From positions 265,903 to 329,902 of the forward strand of contig JAEQBH010007358.1 of assembly GCA_016808115.1 (NCBI GenBank): a stretch of DNA of 64,000 nucleotides, read 5' to 3'. Below are positions 38,757 to 52,196 of this stretch, one piece after another; position 1 is the first letter of the stretch; each line of letters begins with the position of its first letter. The DNA comes from Tetrastigma voinierianum. Lineage: Eukaryota > Streptophyta > Magnoliopsida > Vitales > Vitaceae. The position numbers and the translations under genes are program-made. Below the pieces are notes generated by a model. That model was not told the origin of the DNA. It ran no database searches and saw nothing but the letters and a program-made list of their open reading frames with translations.

Positions 38757-40734
38757 ACTAGAGTGTGTAATGAACTACTCGAGGCTCGGCTCGAGGCTCG
38801 GCTCGAAAAGCTCATTTCGGGCTCGGCTCGTTAGCTAAACGGCGGAATTTTGAGTCTTAATTTAGGCTTGATAAATTTGAGCCCAGGGCAGAACTTGTAG
38901 AACCTGGATAAAAAAACGACATCGTTTTTATTATTTGCCTAATTGCCTTAACCCAAAATAAAAAGTTAAAACCCTCGATGACGACCCACAAATCCTGTCT
39001 GACGACGCCTCACGACTCCTCGACCCTCTCTCTCCCTCGCCATTTTACTTGATTTGAAAATCAAAACCACTATTCCCAAAATTCTTCCTATACTTTGAAG
39101 GCACCACCCACCCGGGCCTGTACCGGCCACAGCGAGGCGGCTTCCTTCTTCGTCGACCGCAGTGCTTCGTAAGCTATTTTTATTTATTTTCTTTGGTGGG
39201 CATTTTTGCAAATCATCCTTGACATTCTTAGAGATCGATCTGCTAGAGTAGAGGCGGTATTCAATAAGAGAAATCTATTATTAGAAAAGTATATCCCTAC
39301 TCCCCTGTGGAAAGCTGACTTGATCGAAATGTGGTGTTGATCAACTACAGGTAATACTGGGTAGATGGGGATTGGTTGATAGTTGAGAGGATACTAGTGA
39401 TATCACCTCATTTCCTTTTATTTATTTTGTTTTTTCTTTCTTTTGGTCGTTGAGGTGGAGTCCCCAGCACTTGCGGAAGGTTTGGAAGGTTTGGTAGCAG
39501 TGTCCTCCGTGGGATTTAGCAACCTTCCGGTGGGCGGCACTTGACTATTATTTTTTCCTTGGTGCCTTTTGAGTTTTGGAGTTAGTAATATTGAAATTTT
39601 CTTGAGATTGCGAGATGTCTTACAGTTGGGTTTTGTTTGTTGAGTATTGTTTTATTGCCTTTGGCGGTTGTATTTAAGCTCTCTTTTTCTTCTTTTGGTT
39701 CACTGAAGGACATTTCATTATTCATATGCGTGATTTTCTTTTCCTTTTTATCAATAAGATTTTCCTCATATTGATTTGTTGGAATTCTTTGGTCATTATA
39801 TTAAACGAATGGAAGAAATGTTTGTAAAAAATTTAACGAGGCTACATGGGAGTTATTTGATCATGATACCACTTACGTACATTTTTCATGCTGTAAGTAT
39901 CAATTTCACTTGTGTTTTGCAGAAAATTACCAAAAACTCTTGCCAATTGCCACCCAAATAAGAAGAAGTACAATATATTGGTAGGTTTCTCAATTTTTTA
40001 TTGCTCTTAAATATTTGCTTCCTTTTCCATAGAAAACATTAATATGTGAAGCAAACTATCAGATATTAAATGATATCAGAATTTTAGATATTATTGGTTG
40101 ATCATTCTAATCTCATACTTTTTCGCGATAAATCCTTTTTTTAACATTCTGATGTGAAAACCGCGGAGTGTCTCACGAGTAGTCATTTGTTTGATCGAGT
40201 TTACGATAAATGGCAAACTTTGGATATTATTGAAGCGTTGGTGGTTCCTTCGATTAGTTAAGTGTCGAGTAGATTAGTCAGGATGCTATCTCATGCTCGA
40301 ACTTGAAGTAAGTAAACCTTGGTGGTTCTACTGCGAAATAGAAAATGTTGCCACGTTGATATAAATTTTCTAGATACGATGTGTGTGTAGTCACGTAATT
40401 TCACAGTAATTTTGTGTTGTTGGTTTGTTTAGTACTCTCTTAAATTGTTGAGGATTTACGCCAATAGATTCCAGGTTTGATGTTGGTTTATTTTATTTTC
40501 TTATAATTTTCTTGGTAGGCCGGTGAAGAACTCAGTGATTTATTATATTAGTGCATTAGCTTTTTGATAAAATAATTTTTAGTTCATCGAATAATCTCCT
40601 CACCTTTCAATGATCCTCTCTCTTAATTTTTCAAAAGGAGGATGTGTTCGTGCATGTGTAATTTCTTATTTTTACCACTTTGTTTTTTAATTATTAATTT
40701 GATTGGAGTGCTTTTTATTTGCTAGTGCGCTAGA

Positions 40735-42665
40735 TGCAAAATGTCAAATACGGATGAAATGTCAAATCCAGAGATGATATGGATGAATTAGAAGAAATGG
40801 GGTTGAATCATCTTCATTAATGTCGAGCGAACGAAGAAAAATCGGTTGTTTGGGATGAATTTGATGTATTTATGGCCCAGGGTGACAAGACGAGGGGTGA
40901 TAAGTGAAATGCGATCCTTCTTGAGAATATTTTAGCTTATAAGAGGAGAGTGCCCTTAGTCATCTAAAGGCATTTGAAGTTTGTGTGCCTCGTCGGAGTT
41001 CTTTGAATCTGGAAATAAAAAAGGTCCCCAGCAAGCTTTGTTGTCATTTGAGGTTACAGGAAGATCAAGGCAAACTTTTTATCAACATATCAATATGACA
41101 AAGACAAAGTTAGAGAGCTTCTTGCTAGTTTATTGTGCACGAGTACCCTTTCAGGATGGTGGAGCATCAGTTATTTGTGTTATTTTGCCAAAATCTCATT
41201 GAGATATGTCATTGATCAAGCGCCACACTTTGAGGCGGTGCATAAAACTTTTGCGGTTGAAGGAAAAATTGAAAGGGGTGTTAGCAAGTGTTGACAGAAT
41301 CAGCTTAACTAGTGATTTATGGACGTCAAATCAAACAACAGGGTACATGTGTCTAACACATCATTACTTAGATGCAGTGGAATTTACAAAGAAATGAATG
41401 TTTTGTTGCTTGCTCCTCCTCACCTTTGGGATTAACGTGCCGATTGTATTCTTGATGTTTATACGATTGGAATATTGAAGATAAAGTTTTCACTAGCCAT
41501 TGGATAATGCATCTTGAATGATTCGAGTAAGAATCTTGAAGGATCATTTTGCGAGAAGAAAAACCTTTACTTCGCAGTAAGATATTTCATGTTCGATTGT
41601 TGTGCACATGTTTTAAATCTAGTAGTGCAGATGGGTATCGAGAGATTCATGATGTGATTGAGAATATCCAGGGAAAGTGTGAAGTACACATGAAGATGTC
41701 TCCTTGAGGCTTGATAAATTTAATGAAATTGTCGACAATTAAAGGATTGTCAACCTCTGAAGCATCTAATACTTGATGTTCTACTAGGTGGAGATTCAAC
41801 ACATGCAATGCTTGATCAGCACTTGAGTTTAAAAGCGGTGTTTCGAGGTTGAGAAGGGACTCTAATTATAAATGGTTGCCAGCGGGGAGGATTTGACACT
41901 TTATTTCTTGAGGTTTCTAAATTTTAGAAGTGTTTAAGAAGCTACGACTTTCTCCCGGAAGTAAGTATCAGGCCACCAAAATTTGTTCCTTAAATCGGAA
42001 TTTGGAAAGTAGATTGAAGATGAATGAAAATTCCTCGGACACTAGAGATTTCATGAAAAAATGACTCACAAAGATGAATGAAAAGTTTGCAAGTATTGGG
42101 GGAGTGTAAATTTATTGTTGCCAATTGGGCGATGTTGGATCCTCAGTCACAATCTTTGACTCATAAAATTTTATTTTCCACATATTTGTCCTGGCGAAGA
42201 GTGTGATAGTCATATTAATGAGGTTAGTGAATCCTTGCATGCTACTTTACTTTCGATTTATGCATCTATAGAAGAGGCGGACAAGTGCTAACACTAGCAA
42301 TGTAATAGTGATATTGATGTTTCTAAAGGAAAACGAAAAAGTGATGCCTTTGATCGTGAAATTTGAAAATCATTCGATGTCATTCTTTGAAAATAAAGCG
42401 AGTTGGACATTTATCTTAAAGAAAGATTTGCAAACTGAAGTGATGAAAAATTATGATGGTTGATACTTTGAATTGGTGGAAAGTCAATCTTTATGTAAAT
42501 TTGATGTATCTAAAATGGCTCGAGATGTACTATCCATTCCGATAACTCACAGATTTGTAGTCATTTAGTCTTTGGAGGAAAGAGTGGCAGTCAATATCGA
42601 AGAGTTCATTGGAAGCTGAGGCCCATTCAGCTTTGATTTATGGGGATTGGTTACATCGATTTAGG
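40735..42665 (+). pseudogene. hAT transposase (RICESLEEPER-like) remnant
   Basis: Plus strand, heavily broken. 40981-41200 carries a decayed BED-zinc-finger/linker region (GNKKGPQQALLSFEVTGRSR). 41206-41397 reads KEKLKGVLASVDRISLTSDL then WTSNQTTGYMCLTHHYLD, the typical start of the hAT catalytic domain. A C-terminal dimerisation block lies at 42400-42640: SELDIYLKE, then KFDVSKMARDVLSIPIT, then VAVNIEEF, in mixed frames. At least ten stops or shifts; not functional. Confidence 0.75.
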
Positions 42666-43959
42666 AATTAGACTTTCCTGGCTTGTAAGTATTTTTTTAT
42701 AATGATAATATATATATATATATATATAATTAGAGAGTTATAATAGATCTAATTAAATTGTTGTGCATTTGCGGGTTGAGGACGAGTCACATGACTTGAA
42801 GTCATTAATCTTAGAAATGTGTTAAAATTTCATTGACAGAATTTAGATATTTATAATCTTTAGTATTATTTCTTTTGGATTTTAATTTTCTTTTGGGTTA
42901 TTAGTAGAATCTAATCTTAATATTGGGAAATTATGATGTCGCATTTTTATTTATTTTTTAAAGATTAAGCATTGATGGCCAATCGAGAGAAAGATTATGA
43001 TCTATTTACATAATTTGGATTCTCTGATTGTTATTTGCGGTTGTATTAAAGCGGTGTTATAATTTTTAGTATGTTTATTGATAAAGAAGCTGTTGTTGTA
43101 TGATTTATTGCGAAGTTAATAATTTGCATTATGTTATGTTGTTAAATCGAGTATATTGCCAAATAGTTTGTTATTTATGAAGCTTGGATTATCTTGCATT
43201 CGAACATGAGATGATATTTCCATTTCTAGAATATCTATATAGGTGGAGTCATAACTCATTACACTTCTTCAATTTGTTAAGAAGCGTCTCAGTGAGTTAA
43301 TGAAAAAGCATCTAAGCCATTTTTGGCTCCAATAGATATTTTGAAAGTTTGGCTAAAGGCTTTGTTCGCTTGTCTGACGTTAGCATCCCAAGTTGTATAT
43401 ACTGCATCTATTAAAATTTCTACTTCTATGTATAGTACATGCCTTACCACTTCATTCATTTATATCACTCCATACACTATAAATTGATTTAAAAGATAAC
43501 TAAATATTTTATTAAAATTTAAAATAAATATAAAATTCAATTAAAAATAAAGCCAAATATAAATATTTAATTAATTCAACTAAAAATAAGTATAAATATT
43601 TTGAATTAATAATTTCAATAGTTAGACTTTTTGGGGGTTACAAATATTAATAGAACACAAAAATTTTTGTAGTTCTTACTAAAAAATATTAGAAAATATT
43701 TGTAGGCTAATAAATAAATTAATTCATATCAAGTAAACATTTTATTTTTAAATTTGTATTTTAAAATTATTGCAAAAAATTTGATTTATGGTTTTTTATT
43801 TATTAATAATATTTTGTTTATAATATTATTTTGAAAATAATTAAAAGTTAATAAAATTATTTGTAAGTAATAAAATAAATTAATTCATATAAAGTAAAAA
43901 AATTTATTTTAATTAGTATTTTAAAGTATTTATAAAAAAATATGATTTAAAGTTTTGTT

Positions 43960-44280
43960 TGTTTTTCATTTCAAATAACATGGGTTTTTATTTTGATTTC
44001 AAAAACCAAACCCAAGGAAATGAGCTTTGCGGGGGAAGAGAGCAGTGGGGGTGGGAAGAACCGGGGACGGTGGAAATTTTGGGGAGGGAAGAGGGAGCTG
44101 TGTGGACGGGGTGGGGAAAGATCGCCATGAGGAGGAGAGATCGCCAGACGGGAAGATCGCCGGCCCAGCGGGGGGCGGGGGGGAGAAGATGGTCGTAGGC
44201 CGGGGGAAGAGATCGCTAGGGAGGGGGGCGTGGAACGGATGACGGTGAGAGCAGCGATGGCAGCGGCGAGACTCAGACTT
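43960..44280. other. G-rich polypurine block inside the hAT-like element
   Basis: Abrupt switch from AT-rich DNA to a strand-biased G-rich stretch (runs such as GGGGTGGG, GGGGAGGG, GCGGGGGGCGGGGGGG at about 44168-44182). Two overlapping open frames result from its composition and have no recognised domain. Confidence 0.6.
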
Positions 44281-46440
44281 ACGTAGTAGGTTGGCTTCCC
44301 TCGACTATTCTTCCCTTCTTGGCTCCGTTTATTGCGATTTCCTCAGATCTGTAAATAGTTTCCATTTTTTGGTGATTTATAGAATTTTTTGTTTCATTTG
44401 TTGGGAGAAGCCAAAATGGTTCACGGGTGTTTTTCAATTTGGCTCCCAACGGTTATATTGAGGGTAGAATGGGTTTTGAGCGATTTCTTTGATGACGGTG
44501 ATCTGACCATATACTAGCAATTTTGGTGATCACTATTCCACCCTTAATTACAGCTCGGAGTTTTGGTATTCTTTGGAGCACCATTTTGGGTTTAGCATCT
44601 AAAAATGGCTTTGGCTTCAGGTTTTGGCTGACTGCTGTGGATGCTCTTAAGGGAAATTAGTAGTCTTTTTATCCACTTGCCATTACACTGTTGTAGTATT
44701 CTATTGGCATGAAGATTCGAACCTAGTCCATTTTTAATAGAATAGTGACTTTTTTCTCCGCCAGTTTCAAAGTGGACCAGTTGTACAAAAGCAAGTAGAG
44801 GTGACTTTCGGGCGGAAATTAGGGAGATTTCTAGTAGGAGCATGGGTTTTGACCATGGCCAGAGGCGTGCAGTTATCTCGTGCAGTGAATCGGTTGGGGT
44901 TGAAGCCAGTTCGAACCGGGATCTGGAATCCGGTCTCGGAACCGGTGAGGTTCCCAGTGATTTTTTCTTAACGTCAATACTTCCATCATTGATTTCAATA
45001 TATCTGAATGAGGTGAAGCATCCACGAGAGATATTCCTCTTTTCATAAATCTAGAGTGTGAACTTGTCTTCTTGTCGACAAATTTAATATAGCGGACAAA
45101 GCGTGCACATTAGTTGTGGCTCACACCTTGATTCGATTTAAGGTTTTCTTTATTAAACATATACTTGAAAAAGAAAGAAGTTTTATTCTTGATTAGTGAA
45201 CCACTAAGTGAAATGGATTGAAAAGATTTTCAACTTTGTCTTATTAACTTCTCTGAAGCCTTATTAGTACCAACTTACTGAGTTGTATTGAAAACAACTT
45301 TGAAGCCAGTTTACTTACAAGGTCGAATAGAGCATCGTTGGAATTGGGTTGGGAAATCGACGATGAATCTAATTAGTAATTGTAGAAAGATATTTACAGT
45401 TGAATATTTGGCCTAAAAGTATGATTGAAATTCTTGTTTCCCCAATCTTGTTATTGGGATTCTTACCGGCATTCTTGAATGTCACATTTTTAAGTTTCGA
45501 TTTTAGTTTCTTTGTCACAGGAGTTTAAGATGTATTTTTTCTTTGCGTGTGAAGTTCCTATGCCTTTGTTAGGATGTCCAAGATTTTTTTCCTCGACCAC
45601 ATATATTAAAAAATGATTTATTTTTATTTTAATTTTAATTTTAATATTTGGGTTTTGTTATATTTAGTACGGATTCGACAAAACCCCTTGAAATTTGAGA
45701 TAACAATTTAGGTTTTGACGGATTGCTATATGTGTGCTATGTTAAAATTTATTTAATTTGAAATATTTTCTCATGTTGTAATACAAGATAGCGACCAAAA
45801 CTCCAGCTTGCCTATATTTTAGGTTGCATAAAAAATTCCAGGGAATTGGTCTAGGAAGCAGACGAATGCTCATTCCTTGTTTCATATTAATTCCTTAGCG
45901 ATGTGTCATCTAGGAATTATAGATAACCCTAAGAAGCATTATTATGTAATTTAGCCTTACGATTTTGGTTTTAGTTTCTTTATATATTAAAAATGTTTTA
46001 TTTTCTTTTGTTTGTATATCAGCGTAGTTTAGGGATGATTAGATTAGTTCACTTTAACATGACTTTTAGCCTATTTTAATATCTGTTTCATTTTATTTTT
46101 AAATATTATCATTAGAAGATGCATTTAAACTTATTTAAATTATTTTATTGTATAAAATTTTGAAATTACAATTATTATTTATTTAATCGATTAATATTGT
46201 CTATCCACTATTTTATATCTGATCCTTTTTCTTAAATTTTTTAAGTTTTATAATGTTATCTTTGTTTCTTTATTAACACATTGTGAAGATAATCTTTTTT
46301 CAGTTATATTAAAAATTTTATCTATACTTAGTACTATTTGCCGATAATTATGGATTAAACTGTTTTAAAAGCATGTGTCATTATCTTCTTTGGTCCTTCT
46401 ATTTTAGGCACAAGGTTGGGCGAGCAGAGTTAAGCTGAGC
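44281..46440. other. No recognisable gene, internal to the hAT-like element
   Basis: Mixed to AT-rich sequence with short frames only. It could include leader or intron sequence of the transposon or further unrecognised insertions. Confidence 0.4.
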
Positions 46441-46645
46441 TCAGTTCATATGAAGCAGACTGTGAGCTTATTGACTTTTTTTTTAAATCAAGCCCCGAAG
46501 CTTTTTTTAAATCAAAGCCCAAACTTGAGCACGATTTCAAACTCGTTAGTACCGAGAACCGAGTACCGACTTCCTCATCAAGTGCTCAAGCCTATTTCGA
46601 AATGTTCAAAGCTCGGCTCGGCTCGGCTGCGGCTCGGCTCGTTAC

Positions 46646-47377
46646 CGGCCACATGAGCACATCATCCGGATGGGGTGATAGGCCGCGAGAATCGTCCTCG
46701 GACGGTCTCATGATCGAGAACGGAGGCGATAAGAGTAAGGACCATGAAGAACATCCATCTGCGTTTGTTGGACTCGACATCCTTTAGTAAGAACATCAAT
46801 GTCAGAACTCCTCCTTAAGAGAGCAACGACCTATAATTAGATAAATCTATGTCTTATTGTTGGATATTGTGATATTAGAAGCCACCTTATAAAGGTGCTG
46901 GATATCATTCGTGTATAGGCCTTTTGCCTGAGTCTAAAACTTAAAACATGTTTTGTAAGGCAAAGATGAAACAAAATTTTGGATCGATGCTATATCCTGA
47001 CTACATAGTTATGCATCTATTTTCTTAGTTCCACCTTGTCAGCATTAAGAATAGCGTCTTAGATGTAATAAGATGATCGCCATGCGCTTGTCATGAAATA
47101 GAGTTATAGAGCGTCGAGAAAGATAATTCTCACTACCAATCAATTTTTACGATATGATAGTAGGAGATCGGAGATACGAGATGTAAAAATAGGATTTTTA
47201 GTGTGGCAACTTAGCGGAGATTGAATCACGTTTAGGATTGAAGGAGCCCTAATAGAAGGCGAATTATGGGTTGTGGAACTTGAGATGAAGAAAAGTCAAA
47301 CCTCAAACAGTGAAAAGTGGCCCGGGGCCAAGAAGATGAGAAACTCAAGGCACCTGAGACTTCGACAAAGGGAAAGT
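46646..47377 (-). pseudogene. Copia gag, N-terminal part of element 1
   Basis: On the minus strand: KLIGSENYLS near 47135, IDAxLCS near 47010, then, in shifted frames, YKTCFKF, TQAKGLYTNDIQHLYKVAS (about 46870-46930), and FFMVLTLI-like sequence followed by PDDVLMWP at about 46655, where the hAT-like element interrupts. This matches the order of the gag domain that precedes the zinc knuckle at 38.6 kb. Confidence 0.72.
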
Positions 47378-47516
47378 TTATTTAGATATTATCTGATCTT
47401 TTCCTTTATTGTGTCTTGCGTATTGTGAGTCCCATATATATAAGTCCGATATGTAATGTAGAAACGACATTTTTAATGAAATAATAAAATTAAGGATTCT
47501 TTATTTTTCTCTTCCT
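47378..47516 (+). repeat. 5' LTR of element 4
   Basis: Partner of 52051-52196; the first bases have decayed (TTTATTTAGATATT instead of TGTTAGATATT). Confidence 0.8.
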
Positions 47517-48059
47517 TAGTATCAGACGAAAGGAAAACCTAATTTTGTTTCAGGTGATCGTGTTTAAATTCGAATCTCGCCTGCGCCGCGGATCTCCTTC
47601 TACCGCCGCCGCGCTGCCCGATCCTTTACTTGTAATGACTCTCGAGAAGCTCTTCTCGGTAGAAAACCCGCGATTTGAGGCACACGGGGCCGATCTGCGC
47701 CCGGTGGCAGCCCGCGGAAACCGGCATCACCCAGCGGCCGTCACCGCAGCGGCATTTATCCGGCGGCTTGCCGTCCACGCCGTGGCGTGAGTCGCGCGAT
47801 GTGGCGGCGTGGCTCCTTCTTGGTGGCGGGACTCCACACACCGAAAGTCGTCCGGCGGCGAATCTGCGGTGTTCCTAGCCCTCCGTGGTCCAACTTGAAA
47901 CACTCCCTTCTCCACCTTTTGCCCTTTTTGCCTCCGCCGCCCTCTGTCTAGCCCTCTTTGCTTCTCACCGCCCTCCGACAGTCGTACTCTCTACGGTTTG
48001 GGTCCTCTTTTTCTTCATCTTCAAGCTCCGCAGTAGTAATTAGCCCTCTGCCAGGGGCT

Positions 48060-51000
48060 CTCTTCCAATCAAGCGTGGTTCGATCTCAGTTAAGTGGATA
48101 TAGCAGCTAAAAATTCTATTTTACTTATTGTTATCTCTGGATCTCCTATATTTATCACATCAGAAAATTGATTGGTAGTGAAATTATCTCTCACGGTAAA
48201 ACCACGTGGAACTCTGGTTCATGGAATGAGGTTATGAGGATCATCTTATTACACTTAGGAGGATGCTATACCCTAGATGTTGACAAGGTCTTGGAAGAAA
48301 ATAGATGCAAACTATGTAGCGTATTAGCGTCGGTTGATCAAGAATTTTTGCTTCATCTTTGGGGCTTCTGGTATATTCAGATTTTGGAATCGAAGCGGCT
48401 ACATGCACGAATGATATCCGGCGTCTTTATAAGGTAACCTGTATTATGTCGCCCGACAAGAGCATGGATCCTCCCCAATTATATTGGCGAATTGCCTCTC
48501 TTAGGGGATTCTGGCTTGTGATGCTTATACTACAGTGGCGGTGAGAACTCAGCCAAAGCAGGACAACAGTGCTTCGTAGTCGCCTACCTTCATTAACCTC
48601 GTGAATCTTGAGACCTCCAGATCGAATTCTTATGTGCATCCGTCGCGCAAATATTAATGTTTGCTTTCACCTCAAATATCTCCCTCACCACAGACTTTGC
48701 CCTTATTAAGCCCTTTGGAATTCTTACGTGTTGGTTTCATACTAACGCCGGGAGGACGAGTGGTACCAGAGATTAGAGACGGCGATCCTCATTGCACTGA
48801 TGATAAGCTTGGTCACACCGTGTCGTTGTTATCTCAGTTCTCGTGGGCGAGCCTCCCGCGCTGGCGGCGTGGCGATCTTGGTCGATTCTCGGTAGCGGAC
48901 CACAGGCTCACACATCTCGGGGTGTTCCCATTTGACGGTGATATGATGCCTATCTTAAGCTATCCAGCATTGAGTCGACACGTTGCCTGCGATAGCCCGG
49001 GCCAGTGTGCCTCTGCACGCTGCTCATACGTCTTCTCTTGAATGCTGGATTCTAGACTCTGGTGCTTAGATCACATTTACGGTAATAAAGATCTTTTCTC
49101 TTCTCTTGCTACTACACTGCTTTACCTCTTTGTTACCTTAGGCTAATGGTTCTCAGGCGTGGCTAAAGGTATTGGTTTAACTCATCCTCTCCACTTCCAC
49201 ACCTCTCATACATCCTTTATACTCCTGAGTGTCCCCTTTAATCTTATTTCTCCAATTAAAATCCTTTCGTACTCTTAAGCTGTTCCATTATTTTTAAATA
49301 AATTTGTAACATGCGGGGCCGGATGCAGGAGAGGCGATTGGCATCGGACGTGAGTCTCGGGGCCTCATCCACCTCACCTACGCAATCATCTCTGGTTCGC
49401 GTTTCCCTTGATGCTCAGCTCCTCATCCACACGATCAAATGCAGGCCACCTAGTCTTTCTAAGTTCCAGAAGATGGTCCCTCGTTTTTCAGCTTTGTCGT
49501 CACTTGCGTGTGAGTCCTGCTCGACAGGAAACATACGTGTCTCGTTCATGACGTTTGAATAATCGAACCTTGTATCTCCTTTTGACGCTTGTCCACAGCG
49601 ATGTTTAGGGTCCTTGTCGTTTGCGTCACACTTTAGGCTTTGGTATTTGTCACTTTCATTGATAGTATTCTCGATGTCTTGGTTATTTTTAATGAAATTT
49701 CGGTGAGTTATTTTCTATTTTTCGAGAATTTTATCTTTGAAATTCTTACCCGATTCAGTATTTCTATTAGGTAATGTTACGTGGTGATAATGCGAGAATA
49801 TTTTACGCACCGCTATTTCATTTATGTCCCGACATGGGATCCTTCATGGAGTCTTCTTGTGCTCGCGCGCCAGCGAATGGGGTAGGCCAGGCGTAAGAAT
49901 CGTGCGTGCTATTGGGGCGGCTCGTACTCTCCTCCTCAACATCATGTTCCTTTTCGTTTTGGGGAGGCCAGTCGCCACGGCTTATTATTTGATTAATCGT
50001 ATGCCCTAAATGCAGTATTCTGACTCAGATTCCTCATTCTCTTCTTTCACGACCAACCTCTTTATTTCCCTTCCTCACCGTGTTTTTGGTTGTCTTGCTG
50101 TTCATGATATTCTCACTCCGGGAATGAAACCAGAGGCTTTCGGCGAGGCCACGAAATGCATTTTCTAGGCCTCAGGCTTGAGGAAGGGTTATCGTTGTGT
50201 CCGCCGGCTCGGCCGATCTTTCTCTCGTGATGTCACCTTCTTCGAGGGCTCCCCCTTCTTCTCCTCCTCAGAGTCTCTTCCAGTTCTTGAGTCTGCACTT
50301 CCTATCATCTCCTCGCTCGTTGATGATCTATCTTCACAAATCCCTTGGGTTTTATCATGTAGTCCCGTGCCATTATTCCCGAGTTCCGCCTGCTGAGGCC
50401 CTGTTGACTCACTTCCTCTCCCTTCAGCTTCTCCTACCCCGGCTCTGCCTGTTGCTGATGACTTGCCCATTGCTCTTCGAAAAGGTAATCGCTCTACTAG
50501 CGACCTCATCCACATTTAATTTTTGAGTTCTGTGATTATGCTCTTAGCACCACTGCGCATTTGTTTCTACTATTTCCGTTTCTCTTCTAAGAACACCCAG
50601 TAGAGGCACTTTCATCAGTGACGATGACGATGGTAGATGAAATGGTACGCTCTGCCCGAGTTAGTAAGTTTCAGGTTGATTTGTGGATTTGGAGTGCTGC
50701 AGCGGTTAAGGTTAAGTGCGATGGTCGGGTTGTCGTAGGCCGACAGTTTGCTAAAGGATATACTCGAGGTTTATGGTTACGATTATGGTGACACCTTCTC
50801 CCAGATTGCGAGATTGTACATCCAGATGCTTCTCTCCATGGGCTGCTTATGTGTTCTTGCAGCGCACCGAGTTGGATATTAAAATGCCTTCCTTCATGGT
50901 GATCTCGCTAGAGGAAGTTTATATGGAAGCGACCACAGTTTTGTTGCTCGGAGATCGGTTTGAGTGTGCGGAGTTCGCGTAGCTCTATGGCTTGAAACAA

Positions 51001-51910
51001 TCTCCTCGAGCATGGTTTGGCCCAGTTTTAGTTCTGTTATTCGAAATTTGGCATCTTGTGATGCGTGAGTGAGACCATTCGATTTATCATCATAACTCTT
51101 GACGTGTATTTATCGGTTGTTTATGTGGATGACATCGTGCATTCTGACGTGTCGGGATGGTATTCGAGAAACTAAAGCAGCATCTTTTCACCCTTTCAAA
51201 CTAAAGACTTGGGGGCTTCGAAATCTTTTTGGGAATTAAGATATTTCAATCGGGATCACGGTGATCCTCTCCCAGCGAGTATGCTTTAGACATCTTGGGA
51301 AGAAAGCGGTATGTTAGGCCTTAAGCCGGTTGACCTCTATGGATCTAATGTCAAACTTGTACCGGGACGAAGTCTTTCGGAGATCACAGGAGATATCGGC
51401 TTGGTAGTGGAGTAAAGCCCGAATTATCCATGAATTCTTTCGGCGGGACATTTCCTTTATTAAGTGTTGTTAGTCGATTCCTCGGTCACCATGTATTAGC
51501 CATTGGGATCTTTATGTCAGCATTCTTGATATATTAAAAATACGCCCCGGTCGAGTGTGTGCGAGAATAGAGGTCGCCGGGTTATTGGTTACGGATCTGC
51601 GGATTGGTGGCTCACTTGCAGGATAGGCGTTCCACTTAGGATGCGTGTTTTCATTGGTGGTAACCTAATATCCTGGAAGAGTAAGAAACAACATGTAGTG
51701 GCTAGATCTAGCGCCGAAGCCGAGTATCGAGCTATGGCCCTAGCAACATGTGAACTCATATGGCTGAGACACGCCTCGGGAGTTGAGATTTGGAAAGGAT
51801 GAACGGATAAGGCTCGTACGCGATATGGGGCTAACTTTGCATATTGCATCGATCCAGGTCTTCCATGAAATGACCAAACACATTGGGATTGGCGCCCTTC
51901 ATTAGAGAGA
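48060..51910 (+). pseudogene. Copia gag-pol of element 4
   Basis: Gag from about 48165 (IGSE, then KLCSVLASVDQEFLLHL and MISGVF/RLYKV in shifted frames). Protease WILDSGA at about 49043, followed by broken ITGNKDLFS-like sequence. Integrase traces at about 49600-50010, ending ATAYYLINRMP. Reverse transcriptase at about 50640-51260, with QFAKGYTRG, DIKMPSF, a SPRAWF-like segment and VYVDDIV (51119-51139), then FQTKDLG. RNase H at 51580-51810 with GGNLISWKSKKQHVVARSSA, EAEYRAMA and CELIWL. Many frameshifts and stops; not functional. Confidence 0.82.
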
Positions 51911-52050
51911 AGATGGCATCGGGATGTATGGCTACTAGTTTTGTCAATTCAAATGATCAATATGAACATTTTACTAAATCTCTCAGAGATCTAGAATTAA
52001 ATACATTTAACAAGCAGTACATATGACATATGTCTCCCGACTTGAGGGAG

Positions 52051-52196
52051 TGTTAGATATTGTCTGGGTCTTGCTCGCTATTGTCTTCTTTGTGTTAATG
52101 AGTCCACATGTATAAGTCCAGTATGTAATGTAAGGGGACTTGACTTATTTTTTACCGTAGATAATAAAATTAGGATTCTTTATTTTTCTCTCTTCA
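52051..52196 (+). repeat. 3' LTR of element 4
   Basis: Starts TGTTAGATATTG directly after the polypurine stretch; ends TCTCTCTTCA. Confidence 0.87.

Larger units (their letters stand above)
38757..46645 (+). mobile_element. hAT-like DNA transposon inserted in Copia gag
   Basis: About 7.9 kb separating the two halves of element 1 gag. Both ends carry repeated GGCTCGGCTCG (38770-38830 and 46608-46643), the subterminal repeats of many plant hAT elements, and the middle encodes a hAT transposase remnant on the plus strand (40.7-42.66 kb). Exact terminal inverted repeats and an 8-bp target duplication could not be fixed, so ends are approximate. Other parts (38936-39220 leader-like; 42.7-44.0 and 45.6-46.4 kb AT-rich) have no recognised coding. 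Confidence 0.65.
47378..52196 (+). mobile_element. Plus-strand short-LTR Copia element (element 4) nested in element 1
   Basis: Full-length but decayed Copia element. LTRs: 47378-47516 (5') and 52051-52196 (3'), sharing TATAAGTCC, TATGTAATGTA and AATAAAATTA-GGATTCTTTATTTTTCTC. The degraded primer-binding site TAGTATCAGACG is at about 47517, the polypurine stretch ACTTGAGGGAG at 52040-52050. Gag, protease, integrase, reverse transcriptase and RNase H follow in normal Copia order on the plus strand. It inserted into the leader/gag of element 1 in the opposite direction. No target duplication is readable. Confidence 0.85.

Noticed and set aside
47545..47915. Several overlapping GC-rich open frames on both strands
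   Set aside because: They fall in the leader of the plus-strand Copia just after its primer-binding site; open only because of GC-rich composition.
50178..50526. Overlapping 108-109 codon frames on both strands
   Set aside because: Serine/proline-rich linker region between Copia integrase and reverse transcriptase; no separate gene.
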